Assembly: GCA_016200265.1 (NCBI GenBank)
Contig: JACQFE010000019.1
Coordinates: forward strand, 44,927 to 108,926
Length of the DNA: 64,000 nt
Direction: 5' to 3'
Origin: Planctomycetota bacterium
GTDB lineage: Bacteria; Planctomycetota; Phycisphaerae; UBA1845
Part shown: positions 1 through 7,566 of the stretch, in pieces
Layout: every line of letters begins with the position of its first letter
How positions within the stretch are numbered: the stretch's first letter is position 1
The notes under the pieces: model-generated
Database searches by the model: none
What the model was told of the DNA's origin: nothing
What the model saw: the letters and a program-made list of their open reading frames with translations, nothing else
Program-made: the position numbers and the translations under genes

Positions 1-96
1 CAGGCGCTTGCCGAGCTGCTTCTTCAGGAAGCCCCCGGCGGTCTCCATGTCGTAGCGCGAGTCGAGGAAATTCGTGATGCCGTTCTTCAGACTCAT
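1..96 (-). CDS. Cytochrome b (N-terminal 32 residues, cut by window edge)
   Basis: The first 32 codons of a minus-strand gene begin at the ATG at 96-94 and run off the left edge. The visible peptide starts MSLKNGITNFLDSRYDMETA and is hydrophilic and amphipathic, as is usual for the cytoplasmic leader of cytochrome b/b6 before its first membrane helix. The sequence alone would not identify it. The call rests mainly on position: it is the third gene after a multihaem cytochrome c and a Rieske protein on the same strand, 84 bases past the Rieske stop. In such complexes cytochrome b oxidises quinol and passes electrons to the Rieske protein. No haem ligands are in view. Confidence 0.55.
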   Translation of the reverse strand, partial: MSLKNGITNFLDSRYDMETAGGFLKKQLGKRL

Positions 97-106
97 TGGT
101 TCCTAG

Positions 107-164
107 CTGATCCGAATCCGGAGCGCAAGCGACGGGCCCTGCGCTCGTGCTTGGGGTTCGGATC
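107..164. repeat. Interspersed repeat with inverted-repeat ends
   Basis: Lies between the Rieske stop and the cytochrome b start. The ends GATCCGAATCC (109-119) and GGTTCGGATC (155-164) are near-perfect inverted repeats around a GC-rich core. Bases 107-137 match 32433-32463 at all but about two positions, so this is a dispersed repeat and not just a local hairpin. It could form a stem-loop in the operon transcript. Confidence 0.6.
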
Positions 165-180
165 GATCGCAAACATCCAA

Positions 181-621
181 TTACGTTGAAACGTACACTT
201 TTCCGCCAACATCTTTGACTTTGTATTCCGGTAAGGGAGCCGGCGCCGGCCCAGAAACAACTTGTCCTCTTGCATTAAACACGGCCGCATGGCACGGACA
301 AAGAAACTGCTCCTTGCCAGCGTCCCATTTCACGAGGCACCCAAGGTGCGTGCAGACGGCGGAATAGGCCGCCAGTCCACCAGGATCCCGCCTCACGATC
401 ACCGCCTTACCGCGCACCTGCACAGTGGAATGTTCACCTGGCTTAAGGTTTTCCCCTCCCTTGACCTCCACATCTTCCGCCTTGCCGCCCTTTGCTGCAG
501 GCCAGAGATAAAGCAGGCCCGGCACGACCATAGCTGCGGCCGTGATCGCCGAACACGCGGCGATGATCCATTCCAGAAAGCCGCGACGGTTGAACGATTT
601 GGGCGCATCTTCACGCGACAT
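181..621 (-). CDS. Rieske [2Fe-2S] protein
   Basis: A 146-residue membrane-anchored Rieske protein that would take electrons from quinol at cytochrome b. A twin-arginine-like NRRGFL motif (11-16) precedes one hydrophobic segment (about 18-40), the usual uncleaved anchor. The cluster-binding motifs are CTHLGC (C90, H92, C95) and CPCH (C108, C110, H111); C90, H92, C108 and H111 would bind the cluster and C95/C110 would form the disulfide. The ATG follows directly after the TGA of the upstream multihaem gene, and a GGAAAGGAA ribosome binding site lies inside that gene's end, so the two are translationally coupled. The cytochrome b start follows. The length is typical for short bacterial Rieske proteins. 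Confidence 0.93.
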   Translation of the reverse strand: MSREDAPKSFNRRGFLEWIIAACSAITAAAMVVPGLLYLWPAAKGGKAEDVEVKGGENLKPGEHSTVQVRGKAVIVRRDPGGLAAYSAVCTHLGCLVKWDAGKEQFLCPCHAAVFNARGQVVSGPAPAPLPEYKVKDVGGKVYVST

Positions 622-1998
622 TCAATGTTCCTTTCCGGGCGCTGTGGCGACGTATTCTTTTCGCAGGCGCTTGTACTTCGTGTAGAGCAGCGCGACAAAA
701 ATAAGAACGAACGCCCAGATCGGCGCCAACGCCTGAGTTCGCAGTTGCAGGCCCTTTTCAAGTTGGACAAGGTCGCCGTCCACCTCGTCGCACACTGCGT
801 TCATTTCGCCGAGTTTCTTGGTCAGAGCCTCTTGGTCGAGCGTGTGCTGCAAAGGAGCAAGGGCGATCAGATGCGTGGTGGCCTCCTCCAAACGAAAACG
901 CTGGCTGTCCACGAGCAGGATTCCGCGACCCACGCGGTTGAGGTGCTCCGCGGTGCCCACGTACTTCCGTTCGCCGTCCGTGATCGTGTCGAGCAAGTGA
1001 AAGAACTTCTGTAGGCTTTCGTCCTTTTCCAGCGAGTCGTGACACTCCGAACAGCCTGGGAGCGCCCGCTGGACGATTTGCTTTGGGGTCGCATGGAGCC
1101 GCGCTGCGACCTCGGAAGGCGAAGGAGGATAGCGTTGATCGGTTACAAGTCTCGCATAATCTTGAACGAGCTCCGCGGCCGGCTCGGTGATCTTTTCGAT
1201 CTTGTGGAAATGGGCGTCGGGTCCTCCTCCGTGGCATTGCACGCATCCGTGAAAGCCTTCGCGATCGGCGTGAATGCTCTTGGCGAAGTTCGTCGCGGCG
1301 TGCTGGTGGCACTGTCCGCAGACCGACCCGACGTTCGCAAATCCCGGCGGTGTCGCAGCATGATTCCCGTGACAGGTCGCACAGGTTGGCGCCCCGCGAT
1401 CGTGCTTTTGGAGCAGCAACTCCCCGTGCACGCTCTGTCGATATTCCGCGACGATCTCAGAGGGGATTTTGAATTCGGACATCAGCTTGGCGTCCGCGTG
1501 GCAATGTCCACAGGTGTCGGGGACGTTTAATGGATTGGTCTTGCTCGTCGGTTCGCTCGGCCGCTGAATCGCATGATCGCCATGGCAATCAGTGCACACC
1601 GCAACGCGCGTCTCGCCCTTTTCCTTAAGGGCCTTTCCGTGGGCGCTCGTCCAGTACGCGGCGAGCTGGTCGGTCCGCAGGCCATAGGGGTTCATCCGCG
1701 CCACGTCAGTGTGGCATTCTCCACAGAGCTGTGGAATATCACGCCGTTCAACATGGCCCTTAAAGGACGAACCGTGATCGAATTTGGCCCCGCCGTCCGA
1801 TTTGGGCAATTCGCCTTCGACCACGTAACTGTCCGAACCGCCATGGCATTCCTGGCAGTGCAACGTCGAATGGACGGATCCTGCGAGTTCTTTGTGCCGA
1901 TCAGCGTGGCATGCGGCGCAATCAACCGGCTTGGCGGTGACAGCACCGACGGGAATGAGGGTGGAAACAGCAACAATGCCCCACAAGGGAAATTTCAT
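622..1998 (-). CDS. Nine-haem membrane-anchored cytochrome c
   Basis: A 458-residue exported cytochrome with nine CXXCH haem motifs (CAACH, CQECH, CGECH, CTDCH, CGHCH, CATCH, CGQCH, CVQCH, CSECH), all in the first two thirds. There is a signal peptide at 1-22 and one C-terminal membrane helix (about 430-446) followed by a basic cytoplasmic tail. The segment between the last haem and the helix has no haem and looks helical. It is the first gene of an operon with a Rieske protein and cytochrome b. It therefore probably replaces cytochrome c1 as electron acceptor of a bc-type complex. Multihaem partners of bc complexes are known in planctomycetes, including anammox bacteria; assignment to that exact role is inference. 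Confidence 0.92.
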   Translation of the reverse strand: MKFPLWGIVAVSTLIPVGAVTAKPVDCAACHADRHKELAGSVHSTLHCQECHGGSDSYVVEGELPKSDGGAKFDHGSSFKGHVERRDIPQLCGECHTDVARMNPYGLRTDQLAAYWTSAHGKALKEKGETRVAVCTDCHGDHAIQRPSEPTSKTNPLNVPDTCGHCHADAKLMSEFKIPSEIVAEYRQSVHGELLLQKHDRGAPTCATCHGNHAATPPGFANVGSVCGQCHQHAATNFAKSIHADREGFHGCVQCHGGGPDAHFHKIEKITEPAAELVQDYARLVTDQRYPPSPSEVAARLHATPKQIVQRALPGCSECHDSLEKDESLQKFFHLLDTITDGERKYVGTAEHLNRVGRGILLVDSQRFRLEEATTHLIALAPLQHTLDQEALTKKLGEMNAVCDEVDGDLVQLEKGLQLRTQALAPIWAFVLIFVALLYTKYKRLRKEYVATAPGKEH

Positions 1999-2450
1999 GT
2001 TTCGAAACTATCTCCCAGGACGACGCCGGAGGAAAATGGCCTCGACGGTCACACGATTGCTGGCACGTTGCGTGCCAGCAGAATGGCCAACAGCGATCAA
2101 AATCACCGAATTCGATCGGCAATGTGGAATTCCTTCCCAGTATCGGCTTTGTTGTCAAGTCTCGATTCGCGCATTCGCCCCGGCGAATTCGTGGGCGACC
2201 GAAAATTCGCGCTTGGCGCATGCCTGCCGGCGGGTAGCATGAAGTGCATTGGTCCAATTCCGCGCAGTGAAACGCCGAAGCGCAAAAAGCTCCATCGAAT
2301 AGCCGACAGACGTGGGAGCGGCGGCAACCGCTGTGACGGTTCACATTCGGATCGGGGTCGAATTGGTACAGGGTGTCTCTTATTACAGATGAATCATGCA
2401 GCCACGTGTAGCTGCTGAGCGGGTGAATTTTTTTGAATGGAGTGAATGGA
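1999..2450. other. Divergent intergenic region
   Basis: 452 bases between two divergently transcribed cytochrome genes, so both promoters should lie here. No convincing -35/-10 pair was found. The only clear structure is the perfect hairpin at 2058-2080. Open frames crossing the region lack ribosome binding sites and look like chance. Confidence 0.5.
2058..2080. other. Perfect stem-loop in the nonahaem cytochrome leader
   Basis: TGCTGGCACG and CGTGCCAGCA pair over ten bases around a TTG loop. It lies about 60 bases upstream of the nine-haem cytochrome start, with no U tract on either side, so it is not an obvious terminator. It could be an operator or an RNA leader hairpin. Confidence 0.6.
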
Positions 2451-3131
2451 ATGAGATATCGAAACACATTCGTAGTGGGAGCGTTGTTGGCGGCAGGGGG
2501 CGTGGTAATTTGGCAGGGCGGCCGAGCCTCCACGGTGTCGGCGAATCCGGGCGACCTCACCGTCGTTGCGACGACCGCGGCGGCTTCCGCGGCACTGGGG
2601 CCAGCCGGAGACGCCGAATATGTCGGATCGAGCAAGTGCAAAAAATGCCACCTGGCCGAACACAAGACCTGGGAGAAAACTCCCCACGCAAAGGCCATGG
2701 AAACACTGAAGCCGGGCGGCGCCAAAGAAGCCAAGGAGAAGGCCAAACTCGATCCGCAAAAGGACTACACCAAAGATGCGACCTGCGTTGCCTGCCACAC
2801 CGTGGGGTTCGGAAAACCGGGCGGTTATCAGATGCCTGCGGATGCCGAGGCCGCCAAGAAGATGGAAGCAATGGAGAACGTGGGCTGTGAGATGTGCCAC
2901 GGTCCCGGCAGCAAGTACATCGTGATTCATGAGGACATCATGAAGTCGAAGCGGAAGTACAAGGATGACGAACTCGTTGCCGCCGGGCAGAACACCAAGC
3001 CGGACAAGGCGGTTTGTGTGACGTGTCACAACGAGAAGAGTCCGAGCTTCGACAAGTCAGTTGCGTTCGATTTCGACAAGATGAAGGCAAAGGGCGTTCA
3101 CGACGTGCAGCCGCTCAAGCAGCGCGAATAG
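2451..3131 (+). CDS. Four-haem cytochrome c, c554-like
   Basis: A 226-residue exported tetrahaem protein with CKKCH, CVACH, CEMCH and CVTCH motifs, spaced as in the cytochrome c554 family (Pfam Cytochrome_C554 type). A signal peptide or anchor covers about residues 4-24, followed by an Ala/Thr-rich linker. The start was placed at the ATG at 2451 because GGAG (2439-2442) sits eight bases before it; a TTG six codons upstream is in frame but lacks such a site. The segment between haems 1 and 2 is rich in Lys, Glu and Ala. It is divergent from the bc-type operon and would serve as a soluble or tethered periplasmic electron carrier. The partner is unknown. Confidence 0.9.
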   Translation: MRYRNTFVVGALLAAGGVVIWQGGRASTVSANPGDLTVVATTAAASAALGPAGDAEYVGSSKCKKCHLAEHKTWEKTPHAKAMETLKPGGAKEAKEKAKLDPQKDYTKDATCVACHTVGFGKPGGYQMPADAEAAKKMEAMENVGCEMCHGPGSKYIVIHEDIMKSKRKYKDDELVAAGQNTKPDKAVCVTCHNEKSPSFDKSVAFDFDKMKAKGVHDVQPLKQRE

Positions 3132-3250
3132 CCCTGCTTCCGCGCTCACAATGGGGCGCCGATTTTGAATCGTGGACGAGCCGCGCTGGTCACGCTATTT
3201 TGGGAAGCGTCATTTGACACCCGAAACAGCTGACTGGCGCGGCTCGACTC

Positions 3251-3287
3251 TTATGGTCGCACAGCCGAGGGATTCGTCCGACCATAA
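3251..3287. other. Inverted repeat upstream of the PLP enzyme
   Basis: TTATGGTCG (3251-3259) and CGACCATAA (3279-3287) are perfect nine-base inverted repeats around a 19-base spacer, 128 bases upstream of the next gene. No U tract follows. It could be an operator or a leader hairpin; no SAM or T-box riboswitch pattern was recognised around it. Confidence 0.45.
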
Positions 3288-3414
3288 TCGTCTGCCGGCC
3301 CGCTCGACAAGCCACCGCAATAATCGATCCCCTTCGCCGAGTTACGTTTTGTGTCGCATGCCTCGCTCGCAAGGTACAATATCTTCGCCACGCTATTGAA
3401 CGGAGGGTGATTTC

Positions 3415-4725
3415 ATGACAACCAAGAAGGATGGCCCAAACGATCGAGAGAAAAAGTATCACCTGCGCACGCGGCTCATTCATGGACTGAGCCACAGCAA
3501 GCGCTGGGACTATGATCACCACGTCGTCCCGCCGATGACGGTAAGTGCCACGTTCAGGCTGGATTCGGCCAAGCGCGGGGCTCAAGGGTTCGCCGAATTC
3601 GCGGGCGCTGATGAACTCACCCCATCGCACCACCCCATCTACATCTACGACCGCCTGGGCGAGCCGACCGGTGGCATGCTGGAAGATAACCTGGCCACCG
3701 CAGAAGGCGGCGAGATGGCGCTGTGCTTCGCTTCCGGAATGGCTGCGATTTCCGCGGCGATTTGTTCTCTGGCGAAATCGGAGCAACACATCGTCGCTCA
3801 CAAGGTGCTTTATGGCTGCACGTTTTCTTTGATCGAAAACTGGCTGCCGCGAATTCGCATCGAATCGAGCCTCGTGGATTTAACCGACGCGAACGCCCTG
3901 CGAAGCGCGATCAAGCCCAATACCCGCGTGGTGTATTTCGAAACGCCGGTCAACCCCGACATGGTGCTCATTGACATCGCCGAAGTCCGCCGCATCGTCG
4001 ATCAGATCAACGCCCGGCGCGATCCCAAGGACCGCGTCTGGATCGTCGTCGATAACACCTTCGCGACGCCCTACTGTCAGCGACCGCTCGAACTCGGCGC
4101 CGATCTCGTCTGCCAGTCGCTCACCAAAGCCATCGGCGGATTCGGCACCGACATCGGCGGCGCACTCATCGGCCCCAAATCGCTCTATCATGACCTCATT
4201 CTCTATCGCAAAGATTTCGGCGGAATTCTGTCCCCGAAAAACGCCTGGAACACGCTGGTCTACGGCCTGCCCACGCTCGCCGCGCGAATGGTGAATTATC
4301 AGAAGTCGGCCATGCGAGTCGCGGAGTTTCTCCAGCAGCATCCCAAAGTCAAAGAGGTCCACTATCCGGGCTTGAAATCGTTCCCGCAGTACGAATTGGC
4401 CCAGCGGCAGATGTGCGACTATCGCGGGCACTTCGCCCCCGGCTCGATGATCTACTTCGTCATCAAGGATACCAAAGGCGACGGCGACGCGGCAGAGCAC
4501 TTCATCGACTGGGCCGCAACGAATGCGTACACGCTCACGCTCGCCGTATCGCTGGGCCAGATCAAAACGCTCATCGAAGCGCCGTACAGCATGACGCATT
4601 CTTCGATGTGCGATGCGGATAAGCGCGCCCGCGGCATCGTCCCCGGCGGCATCCGCCTTTCCATCGGCCTGGAAGACTGGCACGACATCATCGCCGACCT
4701 CGACGCGGCCCTTGAGCACGCATGA
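3415..4725 (+). CDS. PLP-dependent trans-sulfuration enzyme (Cys/Met metabolism family)
   Basis: A 436-residue cytosolic fold-type I PLP enzyme of the cystathionine gamma-synthase/methionine gamma-lyase/O-acetylhomoserine sulfhydrylase family. Family marks are the early 'YDRLGEPT' region, 'ALCFASGMAAISA' for phosphate binding, 'VVDNTFATPYCQRPLELGAD' with the PLP-pairing Asp, and 'SLTKAIGGFG' with the Schiff-base lysine. The C-terminal domain includes 'SLGQIKTLIEAP', where these enzymes recognise the substrate. The start is well set: GGAGGG lies nine bases before the ATG. It is monocistronic. The exact reaction (gamma-synthase, gamma-lyase or sulfhydrylase) cannot be chosen from sequence alone, and neighbours give no help. 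Confidence 0.88.
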   Translation: MTTKKDGPNDREKKYHLRTRLIHGLSHSKRWDYDHHVVPPMTVSATFRLDSAKRGAQGFAEFAGADELTPSHHPIYIYDRLGEPTGGMLEDNLATAEGGEMALCFASGMAAISAAICSLAKSEQHIVAHKVLYGCTFSLIENWLPRIRIESSLVDLTDANALRSAIKPNTRVVYFETPVNPDMVLIDIAEVRRIVDQINARRDPKDRVWIVVDNTFATPYCQRPLELGADLVCQSLTKAIGGFGTDIGGALIGPKSLYHDLILYRKDFGGILSPKNAWNTLVYGLPTLAARMVNYQKSAMRVAEFLQQHPKVKEVHYPGLKSFPQYELAQRQMCDYRGHFAPGSMIYFVIKDTKGDGDAAEHFIDWAATNAYTLTLAVSLGQIKTLIEAPYSMTHSSMCDADKRARGIVPGGIRLSIGLEDWHDIIADLDAALEHA

Positions 4726-4917
4726 CGTCCGTGGATTTTCGGGTTCTGCGCGCGTTTCCGAGCCGCGCCCGTAAGGAAGCGGTCCCCTCCGATCCGCGTC
4801 CGTCGTAATTATCCGAACCCCAAGTGCCAGTCCGGGGCGCTTTTCCGAGCCGCGCCCGTGAGGAGGCGGAACGACGAAACCGCAGATTCCGCAGATTCCG
4901 CAGATTTTTTGATTGCC

Positions 4918-4941
4918 GGTGCGTGAATCCCTTCTCGCACC
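4918..4941. repeat. Dispersed palindrome, GTGCGAGAA type (copy 1)
   Basis: GGTGCGTGAA and TTCTCGCACC pair with one mismatch around TCCC. Near-identical hairpins occur at 7486-7509 and 7567-7588, so it is a small repeat family flanking the restriction-modification-like pair. Confidence 0.6.
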
Positions 4942-4999
4942 GACGGTTGGCCAATCCGTCGCCCACCTTCGCTCCGCGAAGATGGGACACCCCGCAGTT

Positions 5000-5052
5000 C
5001 AGTGATACTTTCAAATGGCTTCGTTTGGAAAGTATTTTTTTCACTAGTGTCA
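5000..5052 (-). repeat. 53-bp core of composite intergenic element (copy 1)
   Basis: Read on the minus strand from 5052 to 5000, this matches 34595-34647 on the plus strand along its whole 53 bases, at roughly 45 positions. Both copies are followed downstream by a hairpin and an ATCTGCGG motif. One minus-strand frame reads TLVKKILSKRSHLKVSL, against TLAKKYFSKRTHLKVAL in the other copy. Confidence 0.7.
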
Positions 5053-5556
5053 CAGCGCGGCACTGCCGAGAAGACTGAAGATTGAAGATTAAGGACTGAA
5101 AAACAAGGGCAATTGGCAATGCCGAGAGGCAAGAAGGCAACGAGGGAGCGAGACAAATAAGCAGCGAGGCAGAGGCGTCGGGGTGGATGCGGAATGCGAC
5201 CAAGTTGTGCGAAATGGGGGAAGGTACGAAAAGTGCGAATGAACCTATTGAGGGGACGGGCGAAGGGCGGATGGTGCTCGACAAATGACGCGGCGGTGGA
5301 TGCATAATTCCTCCACGTGTATATCTTCGCAAGCGCTCGATGGAATTCAGGCATTCGGCGAACGCGCCGCTGGCACGGGCTCCGCCCGCCGTCTTGTTGC
5401 AAGTCCGCATGGGTGCCACTGGCAGCTCCCCCGCCAGTGGCTGCGAACACATGTGCTGTATCCGAACCCCATGCACCAGCGCGGGGCATTGATCAGAGCC
5501 GGAAGTGCCAGCGACCTGTCGAGTGTCCCATCTTTTTGGGAGCGAAAGAAATGTGG

Positions 5557-5617
5557 GGGTGCATCTTAATGCACCCTCCATCAAATCGCGCCGGAAATGG
5601 TACATCAAGATGCACCC
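5557..5617. repeat. Two GGTGCATC..GATGCACC palindromes
   Basis: GGGTGCAT-CTTA-ATGCACCC lies at 5557-5576 and GGTACATC-AA-GATGCACC at 5599-5616. A third copy, GGTGCATC-TT-GATGCACC, lies at 28096-28113. All are between genes. They look like a short REP-like family; no U tract follows. Confidence 0.6.
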
Positions 5618-5760
5618 TAATTGGCTAGGTTCCGTAGCGGCGACCTGAAGCTGTCGGCGGATCGCGGCGGCGGTATACTCCCCTCGCGGTCGAGTGTCGC
5701 GCGTGCGCTGTTGCGGCCGCTTAACGGCCTGACGCTAGCCCGGAAGACATCAAGGACAGA

Positions 5761-6336
5761 ATGACCCAAGACGCACGATCACTCGATAACACACTCGAGG
5801 ACGTGCTGCGGGCGTGCCGCGATTCGTTTGCCATCAAGACTTACAGCGAGGAGAACGACGATTCGGATCCGCTAATGGATGTTTTTGGCATTACCCCCGA
5901 CCGAAAGCGGGAGAACCGACAATATTGGGGACGCGAGTTGGGTATGTGTTGGCAACTTTTGGTAACAAATGTGTTCTCCTATCACGCTCAAAACTACGCC
6001 CCTGCGATTAAAATTGGCTCAGATGAGCCATGTGACTGCTGCGTGGGTCAGGACGCTGTGGATACAAAGTACAGGATTGGTTCGGGCGACTCCGGAACGC
6101 TCAAAAAGTTCAAGAGTTATGGGAAGCTCCTCATTGACAAGAAATTTCGTCCGTTTCTTTTGATTGTTCGGCAGGATAATCTCGGTGCTGCGATTACCGC
6201 GTGCAAGAGTGGTGGATGGAACGTGCTTCAAGCCGCAGATTCCTTCAATTACATCCGAGAGAAAAGTCAATTTGACCTCAAAGGTTGGTTGGAGAAATGT
6301 AAGACGCAGGAGGAGTTCTTCATCAAAAAGGCATAG
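5761..6336 (+). CDS. Candidate type II restriction endonuclease
   Basis: A 191-residue soluble protein, stop three bases before a DNA methyltransferase start, which is the main reason for the call. It carries a possible PD-(D/E)XK core: D101-T-K103 in 'QDAVDTKYRI', with acidic residues upstream (D88, E89, D98) and a hydrophobic strand 'PFLLIVR' (131-137) after it. An earlier helix with 'QYWGRELG' contains E59, which could be the helix acid seen in this superfamily. It may belong to the ApaLI-like family, but I cannot confirm that from memory. Codons are visibly AT-richer than neighbouring genes, as is its partner, which suggests transfer. The ATG has an AAGGACAG site. The alternative is an unrelated accessory protein. 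Confidence 0.55.
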   Translation: MTQDARSLDNTLEDVLRACRDSFAIKTYSEENDDSDPLMDVFGITPDRKRENRQYWGRELGMCWQLLVTNVFSYHAQNYAPAIKIGSDEPCDCCVGQDAVDTKYRIGSGDSGTLKKFKSYGKLLIDKKFRPFLLIVRQDNLGAAITACKSGGWNVLQAADSFNYIREKSQFDLKGWLEKCKTQEEFFIKKA

Positions 6337-6339
6337 GAA

Positions 6340-7281
6340 ATGGGAAGAGCACCAACAAGTCAGTTGATCCACGGCGACTGCCGAGAAGTACTTTCAAAGC
6401 TGCCCGAGGGATCTGTCTCATGCTGTATCACGGACCCCCCCTACAATTACGAATTCATCGGGAGAGAATGGGATCATACAGAAATTACACGTCGGCTCGA
6501 TCGCATCCAGAACAGCACGACGCTAGTTAAGAACATTCCGTATGGCAGCGGTTTGGCGGGTGGCATACGTAACGAGCGCTGGTACGAACGTAATCGGGAG
6601 AACATCCTGGAATACCGTCGATGGTGCGGAGAGTGGGGTCGAGGTCTTCTTCGGGTGTGTAAGCCCGGTGCTGTAGTCGCGGTCTTCAACAGCACTAGAA
6701 CCTCCGCTCATGTTCAAGTGGCTTTAGAAGATGCAGGATTCTACGCGCGCGATTGTCTGGTCTATAGGCGACACGCTGGCATTCCAAAGGGGCTTAACCT
6801 CGAAAAAAAGCTGAGCAAAATGGGCGATAAGCAAGCTACAAAGTGGCGCGGTTGGCACACGTGCTTTAGAAATGAGTGGGAGGCAATCGTCGTCCTTCAG
6901 AAGCCACTAATTAATAATTACATGCAGACGGTTGAACAAACAGGACTTGGTCCGTTCAAGACCATTCGTGCTGATGGCTCATTTCAATCAAACATACTCG
7001 AAGGATACTCGAAGGGAGATGACGAGGAGTTTGACGAGCATTGTACGATCAAGCCACTTGTTCTCATGAAGAAACTGATTGAGTTCTTTGTTCCACCTGG
7101 CGCGCAACACACCGTCCTCGATCCATTCGCTGGCTCTGGGAGCACTCTCGTTGCGGCTGAGGAATTGGGGTACCCTTCCATAGGCATCGAGATTGAAGGC
7201 CGATATGTGGAACTCGCGCGACGGCGTCTCGCGCAGGTTGGCCGGCGCCGAAGCGAAAGCTTGTTTGCCGATGTGGGCTAA
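6340..7281 (+). CDS. DNA methyltransferase, beta class (N6-adenine or N4-cytosine)
   Basis: A 313-residue SAM-dependent DNA methyltransferase. Motif IV, DPPY (32-35), comes near the N-terminus and motif I, DPFAGSGST (261-269), near the C-terminus. That motif order defines the beta class of exocyclic-amino methyltransferases. DPPY allows either N6-adenine or N4-cytosine as product. The middle, with 'HAGIPKGLNLEKKLSK' and a Trp/Arg-rich stretch, is the likely target-recognition part. The ATG is three bases after the stop of the candidate endonuclease gene, with AGGA just upstream, so the two are co-translated. AT-richer codons than the flanks suggest acquisition by transfer. It would protect the host site from the partner enzyme, if that call is right. 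Confidence 0.9.
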   Translation: MGRAPTSQLIHGDCREVLSKLPEGSVSCCITDPPYNYEFIGREWDHTEITRRLDRIQNSTTLVKNIPYGSGLAGGIRNERWYERNRENILEYRRWCGEWGRGLLRVCKPGAVVAVFNSTRTSAHVQVALEDAGFYARDCLVYRRHAGIPKGLNLEKKLSKMGDKQATKWRGWHTCFRNEWEAIVVLQKPLINNYMQTVEQTGLGPFKTIRADGSFQSNILEGYSKGDDEEFDEHCTIKPLVLMKKLIEFFVPPGAQHTVLDPFAGSGSTLVAAEELGYPSIGIEIEGRYVELARRRLAQVGRRRSESLFADVG

Positions 7282-7408
7282 TTACCCGTTGCAGTCGACT
7301 GGCCGGTCGTGAGGGTCCTTCGCGAGTTGGATTGGGCGGGCATCAGAGATCCGATGGTACCAAGTGCTAACTAGCGGTACTCAAGTGACGGGCGGGGCGA
7401 AAGCAGCC

Positions 7409-7516
7409 ATGAAGAAAGCGACAACAACCACGAAGAAAACAACCACAAAGAAGAGGAAGAGCGACGTCGAGGAAGGAACTTCGCTGGTGCGAGAATCCTT
7501 TCTCGCACCCACTTAA
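7409..7516 (+). CDS. Possible small Lys/Thr-rich protein
   Basis: A 35-codon frame reading MKKATTTTKKTTTKKRKS and then an acidic stretch, 'DVEEG'. An in-frame GTG at 7385 would add eight residues. The Lys/Thr block resembles tails of small basic DNA-binding proteins. Its last third is made of the dispersed palindrome at 7486-7509, and no good ribosome binding site is present, so it may well be chance or a remnant. Low confidence. Confidence 0.22.
   Translation: MKKATTTTKKTTTKKRKSDVEEGTSLVRESFLAPT
7486..7509. repeat. Dispersed palindrome, GTGCGAGAA type (copy 2)
   Basis: GTGCGAGAA and TTCTCGCAC pair perfectly around TCCT. Same family as 4918-4941 and 7567-7588. Confidence 0.65.
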
Positions 7517-7566
7517 GCGAAAATCCGCTCCCGCATTCATGCAGGGCAGGAAGCCCGCGTTTCTAC

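Larger units (their letters stand above)
4726..5760. other. 1-kb intergenic composite repeat region
   Basis: No convincing gene. In order it holds two copies of a TTTCCGAGCCGCGCCCGT-type motif (about 4754-4784 and 4842-4872), a triple CAGATTCCG tract (about 4884-4906), a hairpin (4918-4941), a 53-bp core (5000-5052), a purine-rich phrase-like tract (about 5070-5290), a CCACTGGC/GCCAGTGG hairpin (about 5414-5440) and two GGTGCATC palindromes (5557-5617). The order core, hairpin, ATCTGCGG recurs inverted at 34330-34730. A minus-strand frame is open across much of the region but has no ribosome binding site and reads through the repeats. Confidence 0.6.

Noticed and set aside
262..1014. Plus-strand 250-codon frame opposite the Rieske and multihaem genes
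   Set aside because: Antisense to two genes with complete cofactor-binding motifs.
3132..3414. Possible SAM riboswitch before the trans-sulfuration enzyme
   Set aside because: The leader has one inverted repeat but no recognisable SAM-binding core or terminator/antiterminator pair.
3880..4719. Long minus-strand open frame opposite the PLP enzyme
   Set aside because: It is antisense to a clear gene with all catalytic motifs and a good ribosome binding site; its own product has no recognisable pattern.
4688..5608. Minus-strand frame of about 300 codons over the intergenic composite region
   Set aside because: It reads through several repeat families, lacks a ribosome binding site and resembles no protein; only the 53-bp core has a coding-like pattern.
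5715..5745. GCTTAAC motif with GC-rich surroundings, resembling an integron attC half-site
   Set aside because: No matching second half-site and no integrase nearby; one seven-base match is expected by chance.
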